Assembly: GCA_963969395.1 (NCBI GenBank)
Contig: OZ017796.1
Location: 3,908,501 to 3,972,500, forward strand
From: Pseudoscleropodium purum
Lineage: Eukaryota; Streptophyta; Bryopsida; Hypnales; Brachytheciaceae
DNA length: 64,000 bases
Reading direction: 5' to 3'
Under the pieces are notes generated by a model. The model did not search any database. It had not been told where the DNA came from and saw only the letters and a list, made by a program, of their open reading frames with translations. Below, piece by piece: positions 11,626 through 24,389 of this stretch; the stretch's first letter is position 1, and each line of letters starts with the position of its first letter. The translations under genes and the position numbers were made by a program.

Positions 11626-12167
11626 GTAAGATTGAAATTACAAACAAACCCAATTGCTAATTTATGTACAAGAGTCCACATGTAGACTTCTTTAAGTGCC
11701 AAGTAAATTTCAAGGTTGTATCTAGTACCAAAAGATGGAGTGTAGAGCCACATGTTGTCTAATTTGTGGAGAAATTTGTGGGACTTGGTTGAGTGCCTAT
11801 CATAAAGGATGAAGGTTGGGTGCCTCGCAATCCTATTGTGGTCTAATATTGCCTTCCAGATGAGGTGCTCAATTAGTTTTTTAGATAACCCTTTTGAGCA
11901 TCTCCAACGGCAAGAGTTTTGTTGTGTCAAGGTGGATTTTTTGAAATTCCACCAATTAGAGACTTTATGAATTTTGCATGCCAACTCATGCATGCCTCTC
12001 CAAATTTTTTGTTGCCACATTTGAAGTTGTAGAACCCTGCATGTTTGGTCTGTTACACATCTAACAAAAATTCCTGCAAAGGAGCCAAACAAAACAAGAA
12101 AAGCATGCATTGGAACTCGGGATTGTACAATTGTTGGCAAGGCCCAATTAAGAAGTGGGGCCTTCAA
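11616..12167 (-). CDS. Unidentified 183-codon ORF
   Basis: This is the longest open frame in the AT-rich DNA outside the YTH gene. It starts MKAPLLNWALPT, and its middle (IWRGMHELACKIHKVSNWW, then LIEHLIWKAILDHNRIARH) is rich in Trp, His and Lys. I recognise no domain. Its C-terminal end overlaps the right edge of the K3 repeat. No intron signals, promoter or homologous copy in the window support expression. It could be a decayed retroelement fragment or chance. Confidence 0.15.
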   Translation of the reverse strand: MKAPLLNWALPTIVQSRVPMHAFLVLFGSFAGIFVRCVTDQTCRVLQLQMWQQKIWRGMHELACKIHKVSNWWNFKKSTLTQQNSCRWRCSKGLSKKLIEHLIWKAILDHNRIARHPTFILYDRHSTKSHKFLHKLDNMWLYTPSFGTRYNLEIYLALKEVYMWTLVHKLAIGFVCNFNLTMH

Positions 12168-12954
12168 GCATGTAGAAATACGTTAAGTGTTCTAGACCAA
12201 GTTGATTTTGCAATCTTGTGGTGAAGATGCTCTTAGACCTCATAGCATCCAAAAGTAGTCAAGGAAGTGTATGTTTGTAATGGAAATAACTAGAGGTCTC
12301 ATAGAATTTTATGATAGTTTGCAAGTGGAGGTTAGTAATTTTATATGTTCACAATGTTGGGGAGAATTTTAATCTTGAAAATCAAAGTGCATGCAAAGGT
12401 TAATATGTTATAAACATCGCCATGTTTAGAAGTCCCAATAGAATTGTGAGGAAGAAATATAAGTGATGGAAAATGTTTTCAAATAGATACCATGGTTATT
12501 TAATGTTTGTGGTAGGAAATTTTGTCTATATAGCATCGCATTGTTTGTAGTAGGAATTTTTCTTGTTTAAGAAACTAGACTCATGAACATATATAATCAA
12601 TTGTGTTGAGACTCACCATAGTGTCAATTTGAGAATTATTTTACAAAAGTGAGCATAAAAACCAAATAATGCGGAAATAATATAAACATTGATTGAGTGT
12701 GATTTTGTGTATAATGTCACTATTTTTGTTCAATTGCTTGTGGTAATTGGTTTGATACAAAGACTAATTCTATGTCTCAACAATCCAAAAGTTTTATATA
12801 TTACACTAGAATGGACATTATATTCAACGACTATATTATGAATTTTCTTGCAATTTATGTAATGGATTATAATCATTTCAAATACAAAAACTCAACCCCA
12901 TTTTTTTTATCATATATGGTTAAAATGCCATATTTGAACATTAGATAATCCGTA
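12168..12954. other. AT-rich intergenic DNA, nothing identified
   Basis: No gene, RNA gene or recognised repeat copy. Confidence 0.45.
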
Positions 12955-13943
12955 AAAGACCAAATTGTGTTTTTTGGCAACATAACAATATTAGGTAGCT
13001 CACAATGGATGGAATTTATATTTTTTTCTTTTAAATTTTCACACAACATGTAAACAAGGAGTATCTTTAAGGTGCAACAATTTTGTAACTCTTGACTACA
13101 TGGTTAAGAAATTATTGTATGATATATAATTTTTTCTAGATTGGGCAATCCGGGTAGATAAAAAAAGTCACTTCTTTTAGAAAGAAATTTTGAAATTGGT
13201 TTTCTAGATTTATATATATGTAGGAAGCTTTGAATCATTCCATTTCAATTAGTGAGGTGAAATTTATGACTAGAGTTTTAGTTTGTGGGCAATTATAGAT
13301 TCTCTACTCTAAAATAAACTTTGAAGTCCTTTATTTCACTCAATTTTTTAATATTTTGAAAAAAATAAAAGTATATGATGTAGATTGTTTGTTACAATAT
13401 TACAATCATCTGAATTTTTATTTTTTTAATTCCATAACTAAATTCTTAACAATTTAGTATTTTGAATCATTCTCTACTTCTTTCTATTACCTATTTTTTT
13501 CAATCATAAATATGGAAAAAATTGAAATTTTTATTTTTATTTTTAATTTATTTCTTTAACATATTATAGAGGATAACAAGTTGTAGGATCTATAAAAAAA
13601 TTAGGGTAAAATGTTTGAAAGATGAAATCTAACCATTTTAGAAGAGTTGAAAATACTACTTTTGTGACCCAAGCATCATCATCTTGAAATTGGTAAGGTT
13701 TTTAATTTTGAAATTTAGAAGGGTGTACTCTAACAAATTAACAAAAAGACCCTACAATTGGATTTGTTAATGAATAAATATAAATGAAGATTTTAGCCTT
13801 CCTTGAGAGACTAGTATTTTGAAGCAGTCTTGGGCTTCTAAATATGAAAGAACTTTAGTGGTTAAGAGAAATATATGCATTTCAAATTGATTATCACAAT
13901 GTTCATGCTCTTTGAAAAACAATCCTCAGACCTAAAAGGTTAA
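12955..13943 (-). mobile_element. TTAA-type element, family B/D hybrid, reverse
   Basis: The left part matches family B in reverse (CACACAACATGT, GACTACATGGTTAAG, AGTTTTAGTTTG). The right part matches the right half of 42933-43752 (GAAAGATGAAATCTAACCAT, GGATTTGTTAATGAATAAAT). It ends CCTAAAAGGTTAA. The left TTAA has decayed to ATAA. Confidence 0.55.
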
Positions 13944-16299
13944 ACTTAATAATGTAGTGGAGCACCTTACATGCATGCATTGTATATACACTTGTAAAAT
14001 CCATATCATGTATTGAAATACAACTTTGTATTTTTATATACCATATTTCTATAGCATGAAGATGTATTTAAATATTATAATACTTTTCTTTTATAAATTT
14101 GTAGTTCAAACATTGTCTTTTTAGAATAAGAAATGACCCCAACAAAACCTATATGACTAATTAGACCAATTGTGGATCTTTAGGTGGGTCATTTGCATGG
14201 TTTACACATAATATATTTCCTCTAGTTCAAAGACAAATGCATAACAATGCAAGTAAAAGAATATTGTATTGAAAAATATTAGGCCTAAAAAAAGCCTTGG
14301 AGACATTCAAAGGTTAAATAAAAAATCTCTAGTGATTTGAATATTCCTTTATTGAGTAACTGATATGGATTTACATATAATTTGGAATTTTGACCAAAAA
14401 TAAAATATAGAATGGGAATTAATATTTTGCCATTTAAATAGAAAAAACGTATTTTTGAAAAGATAATACATTGATAAGAAATTTAGAATCTTACGAATGG
14501 ATCATGTGAATACAATAACCAATCATTAGAGTTTTGGAGAAGAAACCAGAACTTATTATTTAGGTTCATTTTATTAGTTTCAATGAAATTCCAAAATTAG
14601 ACACCTTTAAATGATAATCTAGTTTGACCAATACACATTTAGATTTGGGATGAGAAAATCTTTGAGGGTTTAGTTCTTGAAGGTTATTAGCTTCAAGTAT
14701 TTCAATGTTAGAAGAAAAATATACAAGTCTTTAAACATGTGAACAAATGGGTTCTTAATGTTCGAAGTTTGTCCTCAAAGACCACATTTTCCTCCTCTAT
14801 GTGAACAAACTTTGAGGCTTTGGAGAATATTTGTCCTCATATGCATGTGTTATATGAAAAAATCCACTTTTGTCCATGATGGTAAAATTTACAATTTACC
14901 TCTTCATTAGCCATGGTAAAAATGCATACTAGGCTCCATCCACTAAAAAGAATATTTGAGAAGGTTGACAAACAACCTTTCAAAACTATCTATTGTCCCA
15001 ATGTTCAGCTATTTTAAATATAAGTTTAGTTCTTAGGTTCTTTTTAAGCTTCACTAGCCAAAATTATTCTTTCATTTTGAAAAAGTATCTAGTGACTTTA
15101 GAATTTTAATTAATCTTTTTTGTATTTTTTAGTATAGATTCTAAACATCACCTACTTTATATAAGGCTTGGTATTCTATTAACCTAATAGATAATACAAA
15201 ACTTAAATGTACATAGAAATCACTAAATGTTTTTTTATTTTTTATTGACGACAAAAAGGTAATGAGAATTTTGATTCATAAGCATTCATAAATTATTTTC
15301 ATCACAACAATGATATTTTGAATGTTCATTTTTAACATTCAAAACAAGTCAAGAAGTTCATAAGTTTTCCCCCAAATGCAATGAGCTCTAAAAGGGTGGC
15401 TTTTATTAAAACCAGAGGCTACCCTGATTCAGTAGTCTCTGCAGCAACAAATATCCCATGTCCTGACATTTTATGATGACATTACTGCGTTGTGGATATG
15501 GCTATATTTGGTAGTAAGAGCATCTCTATTACTGCAAGGCACAGCGTTCTGGATATTTTTTGAATTTTTACCAGCGAAGTTATAATTATCCTTTTATTTC
15601 CATATTGAATTGGTTTTGGAAGTACCGATTCCATGTTTTTTTTTACTTGAAATACAAATTTTATGTAGAGGTTTTATAGATGATTTCATCTGTTTCTTTT
15701 TACGTTTTCAAATTGCAAGGCAATATTTTTCAAGTGGGGGTGTTTCAGTGCATTTGAAAAATGATATGGGGCATAATATAGATATGATTTTATTTGTTTC
15801 AAATAAAACTATAAAGGATTTTTACATAAATTAGAGAACATTCAAAGTAGACAAATCCATTATAAGTAACGTAGGTATAGATCCTATGTATTGTATTTAG
15901 TACAATACTTACGTATAATTGAGTTGGATGAAAAATCAATCCAATCTTTAGATTTTTGTGGATTAAATTTTCCATTACGAGAAGTAGGAGTAAGAATTTT
16001 GAACTTTAAAGGTTTCACTCAGTGTGGTTTCATGGCATTCTTTAGATTTTGGATTCGTTTGTGTTAAAAGTAATTTGACATTTAGGTCTAATGAGGTGTT
16101 TCTAGCTTGGAAAATTTGATTTTTAGGGTTTAGTAGCTCTTTTGTTGTTGAGACCAAGTGTTGATGTTCATGGTTTGAGTATTTAAGGCATTCAAATGTT
16201 GGTTTAGATTTTCAAGGTTTAGAGTGGATGTGACATGTTTTCTAAAATTTAGAGTGTGTGTCTAACTTGCTTTCAATATGTGTGTGAGCTTGCTTCTTA
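13944..16299. other. AT-rich intergenic DNA, nothing identified
   Basis: Several short ORFs of 60-74 codons occur on both strands without recognisable motifs. No RNA gene or clear repeat copy seen. Confidence 0.45.
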
Positions 16300-16806
16300 A
16301 TACTTTGTGTTACAATACATTGAGATTTTAAAATCTAGGATTCTAAAATCTTTAAATTTCTATTTCCAACCACCCCTCCCCCTTCTTGTAATTTTTAGAA
16401 ACCAACTTCTTTGACAATCAATATAGGACAATTCATCCCAAATCCGTATCCGGTATTGTATCCATATCCATATTTAGTATTCAATATATATTTGTATGCA
16501 GTATTGTATTTGTATTTGATACCCGTATTCAATATTCATTATATATTTGTATGCACCATTGTATCTGTATATGATACCCATATTCTATATATTTGTATGC
16601 AATACTATATCCATATCCACTATTTTATATTTGAACGGCTTAGATCAAGTCTCACAAGATCAATAACTTGTGATTTTTTGAAAAATCAACAGCAATTTCA
16701 TAGGTAAGCATTTAAAAAAAAATCAATGACTTATAAATTTTTTGAGAGAGGGAGGGGCAACTAATGCAAACCAAGGTGGTATGCCTCTTTTTAGTACATT
16801 GTTTTA
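16300..16806 (+). repeat. TATCCA-tract dispersed repeat, copy K4
   Basis: ACCACCCCTCCCCCTTC, AACCAACTTCTTTGACAATC and AATTCATCCCAAATCCG precede a long series of TATCCATATCC, TTTGTATGCA and ATACCCGTATTC units. The 3' part has CAAGATCAATAACTTGTGAT, AGGGAGGGGCAAC and CCTCTTTTTAGTACATTG. Its parts match K7 at 41385-41930 in reverse. Confidence 0.7.
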
Positions 16807-16976
16807 ATCCTAGCAATTGCTTATATTATTTTGCATTTTTGAGGTAGCCTAAGGTTTGGGGTTATACAATTTGAAGGTTTAGTTTCTATTTTTTGGTTGA
16901 GGCAATTTGGTTTTCAGATTGAGGGTGTGTTTGTAAGTGAGGTGATTTGGTATCAAGGTTTGACAATTCTACTACT

Positions 16977-17305
16977 CACTAGAAGAAAACTACATTGAAC
17001 TTGTCAAAAACTGTGTTTTATTCAACAAAAAAGTATAGACTTGGTTTTGTTGAGCTCATCCTTTGTAATGTAGAATTTTGAGTTCTAACATATAATTCTA
17101 CATTTTACTTGTTGAAAATTTTCATTTTACTTGTCAAATTTTGCGTTCCAATGTTTGAATGCAAAATTTTGCATTACAAAGGGAGAATTCAACAAAACCA
17201 ATTCCATACTTTTTGTTGAGTGCAATGCAATAATTGTTGAGTACAACGTAGTTTTGACAAAAAAAACATAGTTTTAATCAAGTTCAATACAATTTTCTTC
17301 TAGTG
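16977..17305. mobile_element. CACTA-type MITE with 3-bp target duplication
   Basis: It begins CACTAGAAGAAAACTACATT and ends in the inverted form AATACAATTTTCTTCTAGTG. The ends match the general CACTA/En-Spm terminus. ACT at 16974-16976 is repeated at 17306-17308, the 3-bp duplication expected for that superfamily. A second inverted pair lies inside (GGTTTTGTTGAGCTC against GAGAATTCAACAAAACC). No ORF. Confidence 0.85.
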
Positions 17306-17308
17306 ACT

Positions 17309-19500
17309 ATTGAGACCAATTGTTTGTGTTCAAGGGACTCCAAATTTCTAGAGGTATTGATTTTTAGAAGTCAGCTTTATGGTTTGTAAAAACAATTTGC
17401 TCATGTGTCCCTTTAACTATAAGCCACCAACAAATATGGGTGCTTTATTTATTTATTTTAAATGTATAGACAATTTTCATTGATAGGGAAAACAATACAC
17501 AAAACTTAAGGACCTCATCCCTAATGAAATTTTTAAATTTTCAAAAATATAGGTACTTTCTTTCTCTAAACCAAGGATATGACCTCATACAATATTCTCT
17601 TATGATTTTCTCTATGTGTTGTAGAGTGTGTGCCTATGAAATAATGAAAATTACATTTGTGAAGGTAAGTGGTTGTTTCTTTTTGGGGGCCTCAAGGTTG
17701 ACATGTGTTACAAGATTAGTAGAAAACAAATATAACTGCTCCATTTCTCTCTTCAATAATGTGAGATTAGTTGATTTTTGTGATGTTTTATTGCAAAGTA
17801 TTATGTACCAAATTTACAACATGAGTGAAACACTACATCAAAGTATTGGGAGGTTGTTTGGGGATATGTGACCTCTTTTCTTTATTCCATTGCATGTTTT
17901 GAACAACTTAATTTGAATTGATAATTTTTACTTGAATTGATCCAAGTTTATTTACACAATTTGGGTGGGCTAGAGAGTGGCTTTGTATTATCAACTTGTG
18001 GTAACTCAAGTGAAGACATGGACAATGGAGAGTGATTTTATTATTCCTATATTTTACAACAAGATAAAGATATTTGAAGACAAAACATATACTTCACTTA
18101 GGATTCATTTGGAAGATGAAGCAACACTAGGATGGCCATTTCAATCTTGAGACAACAAGGAGCACTACAGAAATTTGCATTAACATGGGCAGTATAAATA
18201 GTGATAGAGTGACGTAATATAAGTCATTTTAGAAAATTAAGTGATTGTAAGGACCCTTTTATTTTTGCCTTGGAGGTAAAACAACCCCCTAAAAAATACC
18301 CAAATGTTATTGCACATGGTTCAAAAATCCCCATTGAGTGTTCCACCCAAGAGTACTTGAAATTATTTTGAAGAAACTATACAAATAGATTGAACATTGT
18401 GAAATAAAATTTGAGTTGTACCAACCAACTTTGTATGTTACATTTATAAGACATGTATCAATACCATATTAGTGGCATATCCATGCATCCATGCCACATT
18501 TACATTTTGGAAGCAACATGTGATTATGCTTCTATAATCCTTTATTTTCTATTGATGGTACTTGAATGATTATTTAAATTTATAAAGAACATACAAGCAT
18601 ATATGTGTAGTGGTTTGAAATTTATATTTAATTTTAGAATATTGATGAATATAATTTTAGCTTTTAAAGCCTTCAATTAACTTCTAAAGAATCAGGGCAC
18701 ATTTTTGACACAAATTGTCAAAAACTACTACTTTTAGGGCAATGAGAAAAAACTTAAAGAATTTATAAAAATTAAACCATACAAACTAATAGTAGACTAC
18801 TAAAGGAATGAACATGCAAATTGAAAATTATAGCATTTGAAGTTAGAAGATTTTTTTTCTAAATCTACTAAATATAGTTAGTAAACTTTAACTTTTTGGG
18901 GGGTGAAATTTTTATACTATGTACATATGAGATTTTTTTATTGTTTCATCCTATACAATATAAGTCACATACCTATTAGATAATAGAAGTAGAAGAGGAG
19001 TTTACACATGCTTCTCAAAATTGTTTGGATTGTTCAAAAAGTTTAGGGTAACATAACTTTTGATATGGGCACCCAATAGGAGAGAAATGACATTCCCACC
19101 AAGGAGTAGATATTCACAACTTGATTTTGTCAAAATTCTATGAGCATCTAACCAAAATTGACCTCATGCACAACTATCCAACTTCAAATTTAGTTTATAA
19201 TCGTGCTAACAAAAAAATGTAGGTTTTAAATTGCCTACAACAAGATTCTCAACATTGAAATTTTTCCAATAGTTGTTTTTAAGTTCTTAAAAATTTAGTA
19301 ATTTTTTTCAATCCCTAAACTTTCTATGTTAAAGAAAATCAATGATGAATATAACATACTTATTGTAAATAGTTTTAGCAAATTTTTAACTTATTTCCTA
19401 AAAAGGAGGGTCTTTCATCAAAGTTTAGGGCAACGCATTTGCTAATAAAAAGTTTGAAATATGAATTTCACCTTCTACAAAGATTGAAATGGTCATTTTT
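17309..19500. other. AT-rich intergenic DNA with one 115-codon open frame
   Basis: An ORF at 17524-17871 (MKFLNFQKYRYFLSLNQG...) has no recognisable domain and no intron or promoter support. I treat it as probable chance. At about 18680-18790 there is similarity to the interior of the 3020-3531 element (GAATCAGGGCACATTTT). Confidence 0.4.
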
Positions 19501-20231
19501 TTAAAGTCAATGTCTAAAGTTCCAAATGTCCCTTTAGAGTCAACTTGAAGGTTTAGGTAAGTTCGTATGATTTCAATTTTTGGCATGATTTTAAGAAAAT
19601 TACTTTTGAAGATAGAAAAACACGTTGGCTTTTTGATAATATAATTTTCATTTCCATTGGTGCCCGGGAATAAAAGTCATACCACCACCTTGAGCTCCAA
19701 AATTCGTTCGCTCAACAACAAAAAAATTCATACAAATTTATCATAATTTAAAAAAATTATTTTTCCTTGATTATATCCTTGTCTACATAGAAAAATTTGA
19801 TTCGTTCCATTTGGATTATTGATGCAAAACTAATAGAGCTTCTTGTTCTACAAGCAACTCTTGCATATAATTTATTTATTCTCACATAATGAAGCAATAT
19901 CTCATATAATATATTTATTCAACATTGTAATTTTTTATTCATTACATTTGGATTAGTGATGTGAGTTATAAAAGTCTTGTTTTGCAAGCAATCAAAGGAT
20001 TTTCTTAGAAAATAAAATCTTGGACTAGTTGTGAATTAAATTTTTTTTAATCTTTAAGAAGAAACAATAAAAAAAATTTAATTGTTTAATAGAACAATCT
20101 CATGGTATTCTAGATTGACATATTTCTATCCTATCTTAGAGCTATTGATGAGGTAGATTTTTCTTCCATCTTGTATACACTTCTACTATATATTCTTTTT
20201 AGAATAAGGGCTTCAGTCCTTTAAGGGTTAC
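19501..20231 (+). mobile_element. TTAA-type element, family A, internally deleted
   Basis: It begins near TTAAAGTCAATGTCTAAAGT and ends GCTTCAGTCCTTTAAGGGTT. It matches family A in the left part (TTGGTGCCCGGGAATAAAAG) and at the right end but is about 730 bases against the usual 900. Confidence 0.5.
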
Positions 20232-21094
20232 AAATGAAATAAAATGTCATATTGAAGAATCTCAATGGTAAAAAGCAAGGTATATTTTACAATGTCAATA
20301 CAAAGATGTTACTTTATTTTTTTTCATTGTCATTACAAGAGAAAGGGATGTTTTAAGTGAATTTTTAAATATAGTCCTAAACATAAGATTATAAATATTG
20401 ACCTTTAAGAAAATTTTCAGTAAAGATTTATTATAAATACATGTGTTTCCAATAAAATTTTGCTAAAAATCTCTTCAAAGGCCATTATTTATAATTTTAT
20501 GTCTAAAAATATTCTTAAAAACTCACTTAAAACACCCCTTTCTTTTGTAGTGTGTGAGCTTGATGAAGAATGCTCTTGCTCTTCCCCATTTAATTTCAAC
20601 ACTTTCCAAAAGTTCAAGTATACAAATTTAGCAACAATATTAAAGTTGTATCAAAGTATTCCAATCTAATTCAATGTTGAACCTATCGCTTATCAATATT
20701 GAATCAAAATGGTAAAATAAATAAATAAATAAATTTAAAATATATGAAGTTACTTAGTGACTAAAACTTTCCTATAAATGCAAAAAATACACTTTGGCAA
20801 TTGAAAGACTTTAGTAATTAATTAAAAATTTCAACATCAATTTTCAATATTATTTTGATACGCACTATAGTACTACCTTTGTGAGGTATTTTAAAATTAA
20901 TATAAAATTCCAAATTTGTGAGGTATTGTAATGGACACCAATACTTGAATGTTTATTTGAGAAGATCAAACCTTTAAGAAGAATTTTCACTCCCACTATG
21001 ATACTATATTGTATGGAAGATAGAAAGACCTATTCTAAACATAATCTCATTTTGTATGGCTACAAAATGGATTTACTATAGTCGTGCACATAAT
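20232..21094. other. AT-rich intergenic DNA, nothing identified
   Basis: A 69-codon ORF at 20460-20669 lacks recognisable features. No RNA gene or repeat copy seen. Confidence 0.4.
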
Positions 21095-22026
21095 TTAACC
21101 TTTAAAGTTCTTTGATTATGTTTTTACCCAAAATGCTCTAGAATTGTCATTTTTACGAGAAGTACCAAAATTTAAATAAAAAACATTTTTGTACACATCC
21201 AAGCATATGATCTTGTATTAAGATGATTTGAGAAGATGTAGAAAAAATATAAAACATTTCCACCTTATAGATTGCAAGATATTAGAGTTTGAAGTAACAA
21301 AATCCTTTTTTTGGTCCTACAAACCTGAGGCAGTTGCACTTCACAAGGTCACATTTGTATGAAAAGATGTCCAAAATTGTTGCAACTCTTTGGATTCTTT
21401 CTTCAAGACAAGTTAGCTACATGCTTGAAAAAATTCAAATCATTTGGAATTGTACAATATATAGGAAAAATAATAATAAATAGAAAGAAATGAGAATGAA
21501 TTAAAATACTAAATTGTTAATAATCTTGTTATAGAATTGAAAAACTCCAATTCCAATGGTTGCAATGTTGTAATAATAAATCTACATGCTATTTTTTATT
21601 TTTTTTTCCAAAAATATTGAAGATCGAATTAAATAAACAATTTGAGATTTATATTTTAGAGTATAGAATCCATAACTGCCAACAAACTAATCTCTTCATT
21701 ACTTTTGATTCATTGATCAAAATGAAATGATTAGAAACTTTCTATGTATTCATAAATCTAAAAAAATAATTTCAAATTTTTGTTTTTGAAAAAAATGTTT
21801 TTTCCTAATTTGCCTAAACTACTTGCCTAGTAAAAAAACTACATATCATACTAAAACTTTTTACTTATGGAGTCAAAAGTTATGAGAATTGTTGGGCCTT
21901 GAAAGAAAAACCTTGTCCCCATGTTGTGTGAAAATTTTAGCAAAAATAAATAAAAACTCCATTTGCAGTGAATTGCCCAAAATTGCTAAGTTGCCAAAAA
22001 ATGCAGCTTGATCCTTTAGGAGTTAA
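21095..22026 (+). mobile_element. TTAA-flanked non-autonomous element, family B copy
   Basis: TTAACCTTTAAAGTTCTTTG at the left and GATCCTTTAGGAGTTAA at the right give inverted ends flanked by TTAA. The 932-base copy is collinear with 59966-60881, including AAAATGCAGCTTGATCCTTT near the end. Confidence 0.75.
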
Positions 22027-22245
22027 AGCTATCATTTTTGAAGAATTGAGATTTGGCTTACTATTTTCACAAAAGTACCAACTAATCTATTTTAGAAAAT
22101 GAGTTGAGACAAAGGTTATAAAATTGAAAAATTGAAAAATCTAATGATGTTGCGAGGTTCAACTGACGTACCAATATACATAAATAAATTATACATACAT
22201 GCATGTATATGTATAAATATACATTAATATACACTATTACTACGT

Positions 22246-22372
22246 ACTAGAATTTTTTTTTTCTATTTGATTTGGTTGCGTTGATTTTGGTGAATTCTAT
22301 TCAAATCAATAAAAAAAGTGAACCAAATCAATGTGATCAAATCAATAGAAAAAATGAATTTTCTAATAGTGA
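22246..22372. mobile_element. Small foldback element
   Basis: CTATTTGATTTGGTTG near the left end pairs with CAATGTGATCAAATCAATAG near the right end. The outer parts (TACTAGAATTTTTTTTTTC against TTTTCTAATAGTG) also pair with small indels. The family is uncertain. Confidence 0.4.
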
Positions 22373-23039
22373 CACAACCAAATAGGTATACATAAGGTTT
22401 TTGGCAAGGATGATTGTGGATCATCCTATACTTTGTATTTGTTAACAATCTAATTTGATACCGATATTTAAACTTTTGAATTTTGAAAAAATCATTAAAA
22501 ACTTGAACCTTGGATGAGTTGCATGACTTTTATTAATTGAGGCTTTGACATATGAACTGACTATCTATTTAGAAACATAAGTTGATCTTTTATTGATTTC
22601 GTCCACAATAGAGATTAATAATAGCCACCATTAAAGTTTTGAATGGTAGAAATGCAATAAACTAGTACACTATAAGATAAAAGGGTGTTTTAACTATAGT
22701 TCCTTAGTAACACAAGTTTTTCATTCATTTGGCCTACAAGGACAATGACAACTAGCAATCATTAGATGTTTTGGGGGGATTTGGGAAGTTTGTTTCAAGT
22801 CTATTCCTAGTGTTGTTCCCCCAATAGTTAAAGAACTTTTGTTGTCAAAAATTAAAACAAATAAATAAATTTCATGAATTTTTTTTGAATTTAAAAAAAA
22901 TAAAAATAAAAGAACATGGCAGTCTCTCTGCCACGTCACATTGTTGTTGCAACACAGGTTTCAAAGTCTAAGAATCTAAAGAAACTTGCAATCCTCCACA
23001 GGGACTAAAAAACTTCTAGAGGAGCTCAAAAGAGGCAAT
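22373..23039. other. AT-rich intergenic DNA, nothing identified
   Basis: A 72-codon minus-strand frame at 22721-22939 has no recognisable motif. Confidence 0.4.
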
Positions 23040-23425
23040 TACAACCTTATGATTAATACATACTTGCCCCCTTCCCCAAAGAAAATACAACCATTAGATT
23101 TGGTAGGGAAAAATTCCAACACATAGACACACACCTTGCCCCTTCAACCATTGATTAAGTTTCTTCTTGAAAGACTTGAGTTATCCATCTTAAAGTGGAA
23201 AAATTTGGACACCCCTGCCCTACTACCAATCTTGATAGGGATGCTTATACTAATACAATTATGGAATGCATATGAAAACATACAAAAATATATGAAAGTC
23301 TTATAGAAATATGAATGAAATACATACAAATTCATATGGATACAAAAAATATATAACAATTCCATATATTCTATATGGATTGTAGTTCCAATTGCTTCCT
23401 GAAAAATACAATTATGGAGTGGGTA
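23040..23425 (-). repeat. TATCCA-tract dispersed repeat, copy K5
   Basis: Reverse orientation: CCCCTTCCCC near the left, then ATGGAATGCATATGAAAAC and ATATGGATACAAAAAATAT units. Flanking blocks are more degraded than in other copies. Confidence 0.45.
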
Positions 23426-24389
23426 GGGATGGGGATAATTTAACAAACATAATTAATGAATTGTGCAAGTCTGTTGAGCTCATTATCACAATGACAACTA
23501 GTTCAAAAGAGGTAGTACCTGCCTTTTTACAAATTTGATTTGGCCTACAATGGGATTAATAATAGTCACCATCAAAGTTTTGAGTGGTAGGAATGGAGTA
23601 AATTTGTAGCTATGATTGAATTGTCACCTTTTGAATGTAAAATCATCATACAAAATGATTGTTTGAGGTCCTTGATGGTTTGGTCATTTTAGAAAAATAC
23701 TTTGAACATTTGAAATGAGTAATGTGATGTTGATGAACACCGGTACATTTTAACCCAAGAACGATGCTATAGACTAGAGTGGTTTGATGAATGATAGAAT
23801 ATCATTTAATATAGGACAAAAGTACAACTGTTCATCTTTGAACTTTTGTGCAAAAAAGGGAGATCTTGTACAATAGTTTGCCCCCCAATGAGTGTTTTTT
23901 TAATTTATATTTTTCTAAAGTAGAAGATGAATTCACATTGTATTAAAAAGGATGATTTTCATGGTCACCAATCTGTCCTTATAAGATTAAGTTGGGGTTT
24001 ATGGTGGGTCCCATGTCTCTTTTGTTTTTTCTTTTGGAGAAAATGCTTCAAAAAGTCATAATGTACTCAATCTTTGTGTCGGAAAAATATAATTTCAATT
24101 GCTACCATCTTTTCTTATATTACTGCATATGAATTTATTCATTGAATTTTAAAAAAAGAAAAGAAGAAGAAAATGTTGTCCCATGCAAACAAGTCAGCTA
24201 TTGTGCCTGCACTCGGCTCGTCTTCCTTATTTGCACCCCTTTACAATTTGGACTCCATGGCAACGGGATCAAGGAGCAGGTCTCGCAACAATTGGGTGGG
24301 GGATCCCAAGAGGATTCCCCAAGTCTCCTTCCGGACTTCAGCTGCAGAATTTGGAGGTCTGTGATTCGGCGAAAGGGTTGAAGAAACCG
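23426..24389. other. Transition from AT-rich desert to gene island
   Basis: No gene supported. From about 24170 base composition rises. ORFs of 63-126 codons in all three forward frames from 24142 overlap each other and are best read as non-coding. Confidence 0.4.

Noticed and set aside
18168..18180. GCACTACAGAAATT as a CACTA element start
   Set aside because: No matching inverted end or 3-bp duplication was found downstream.
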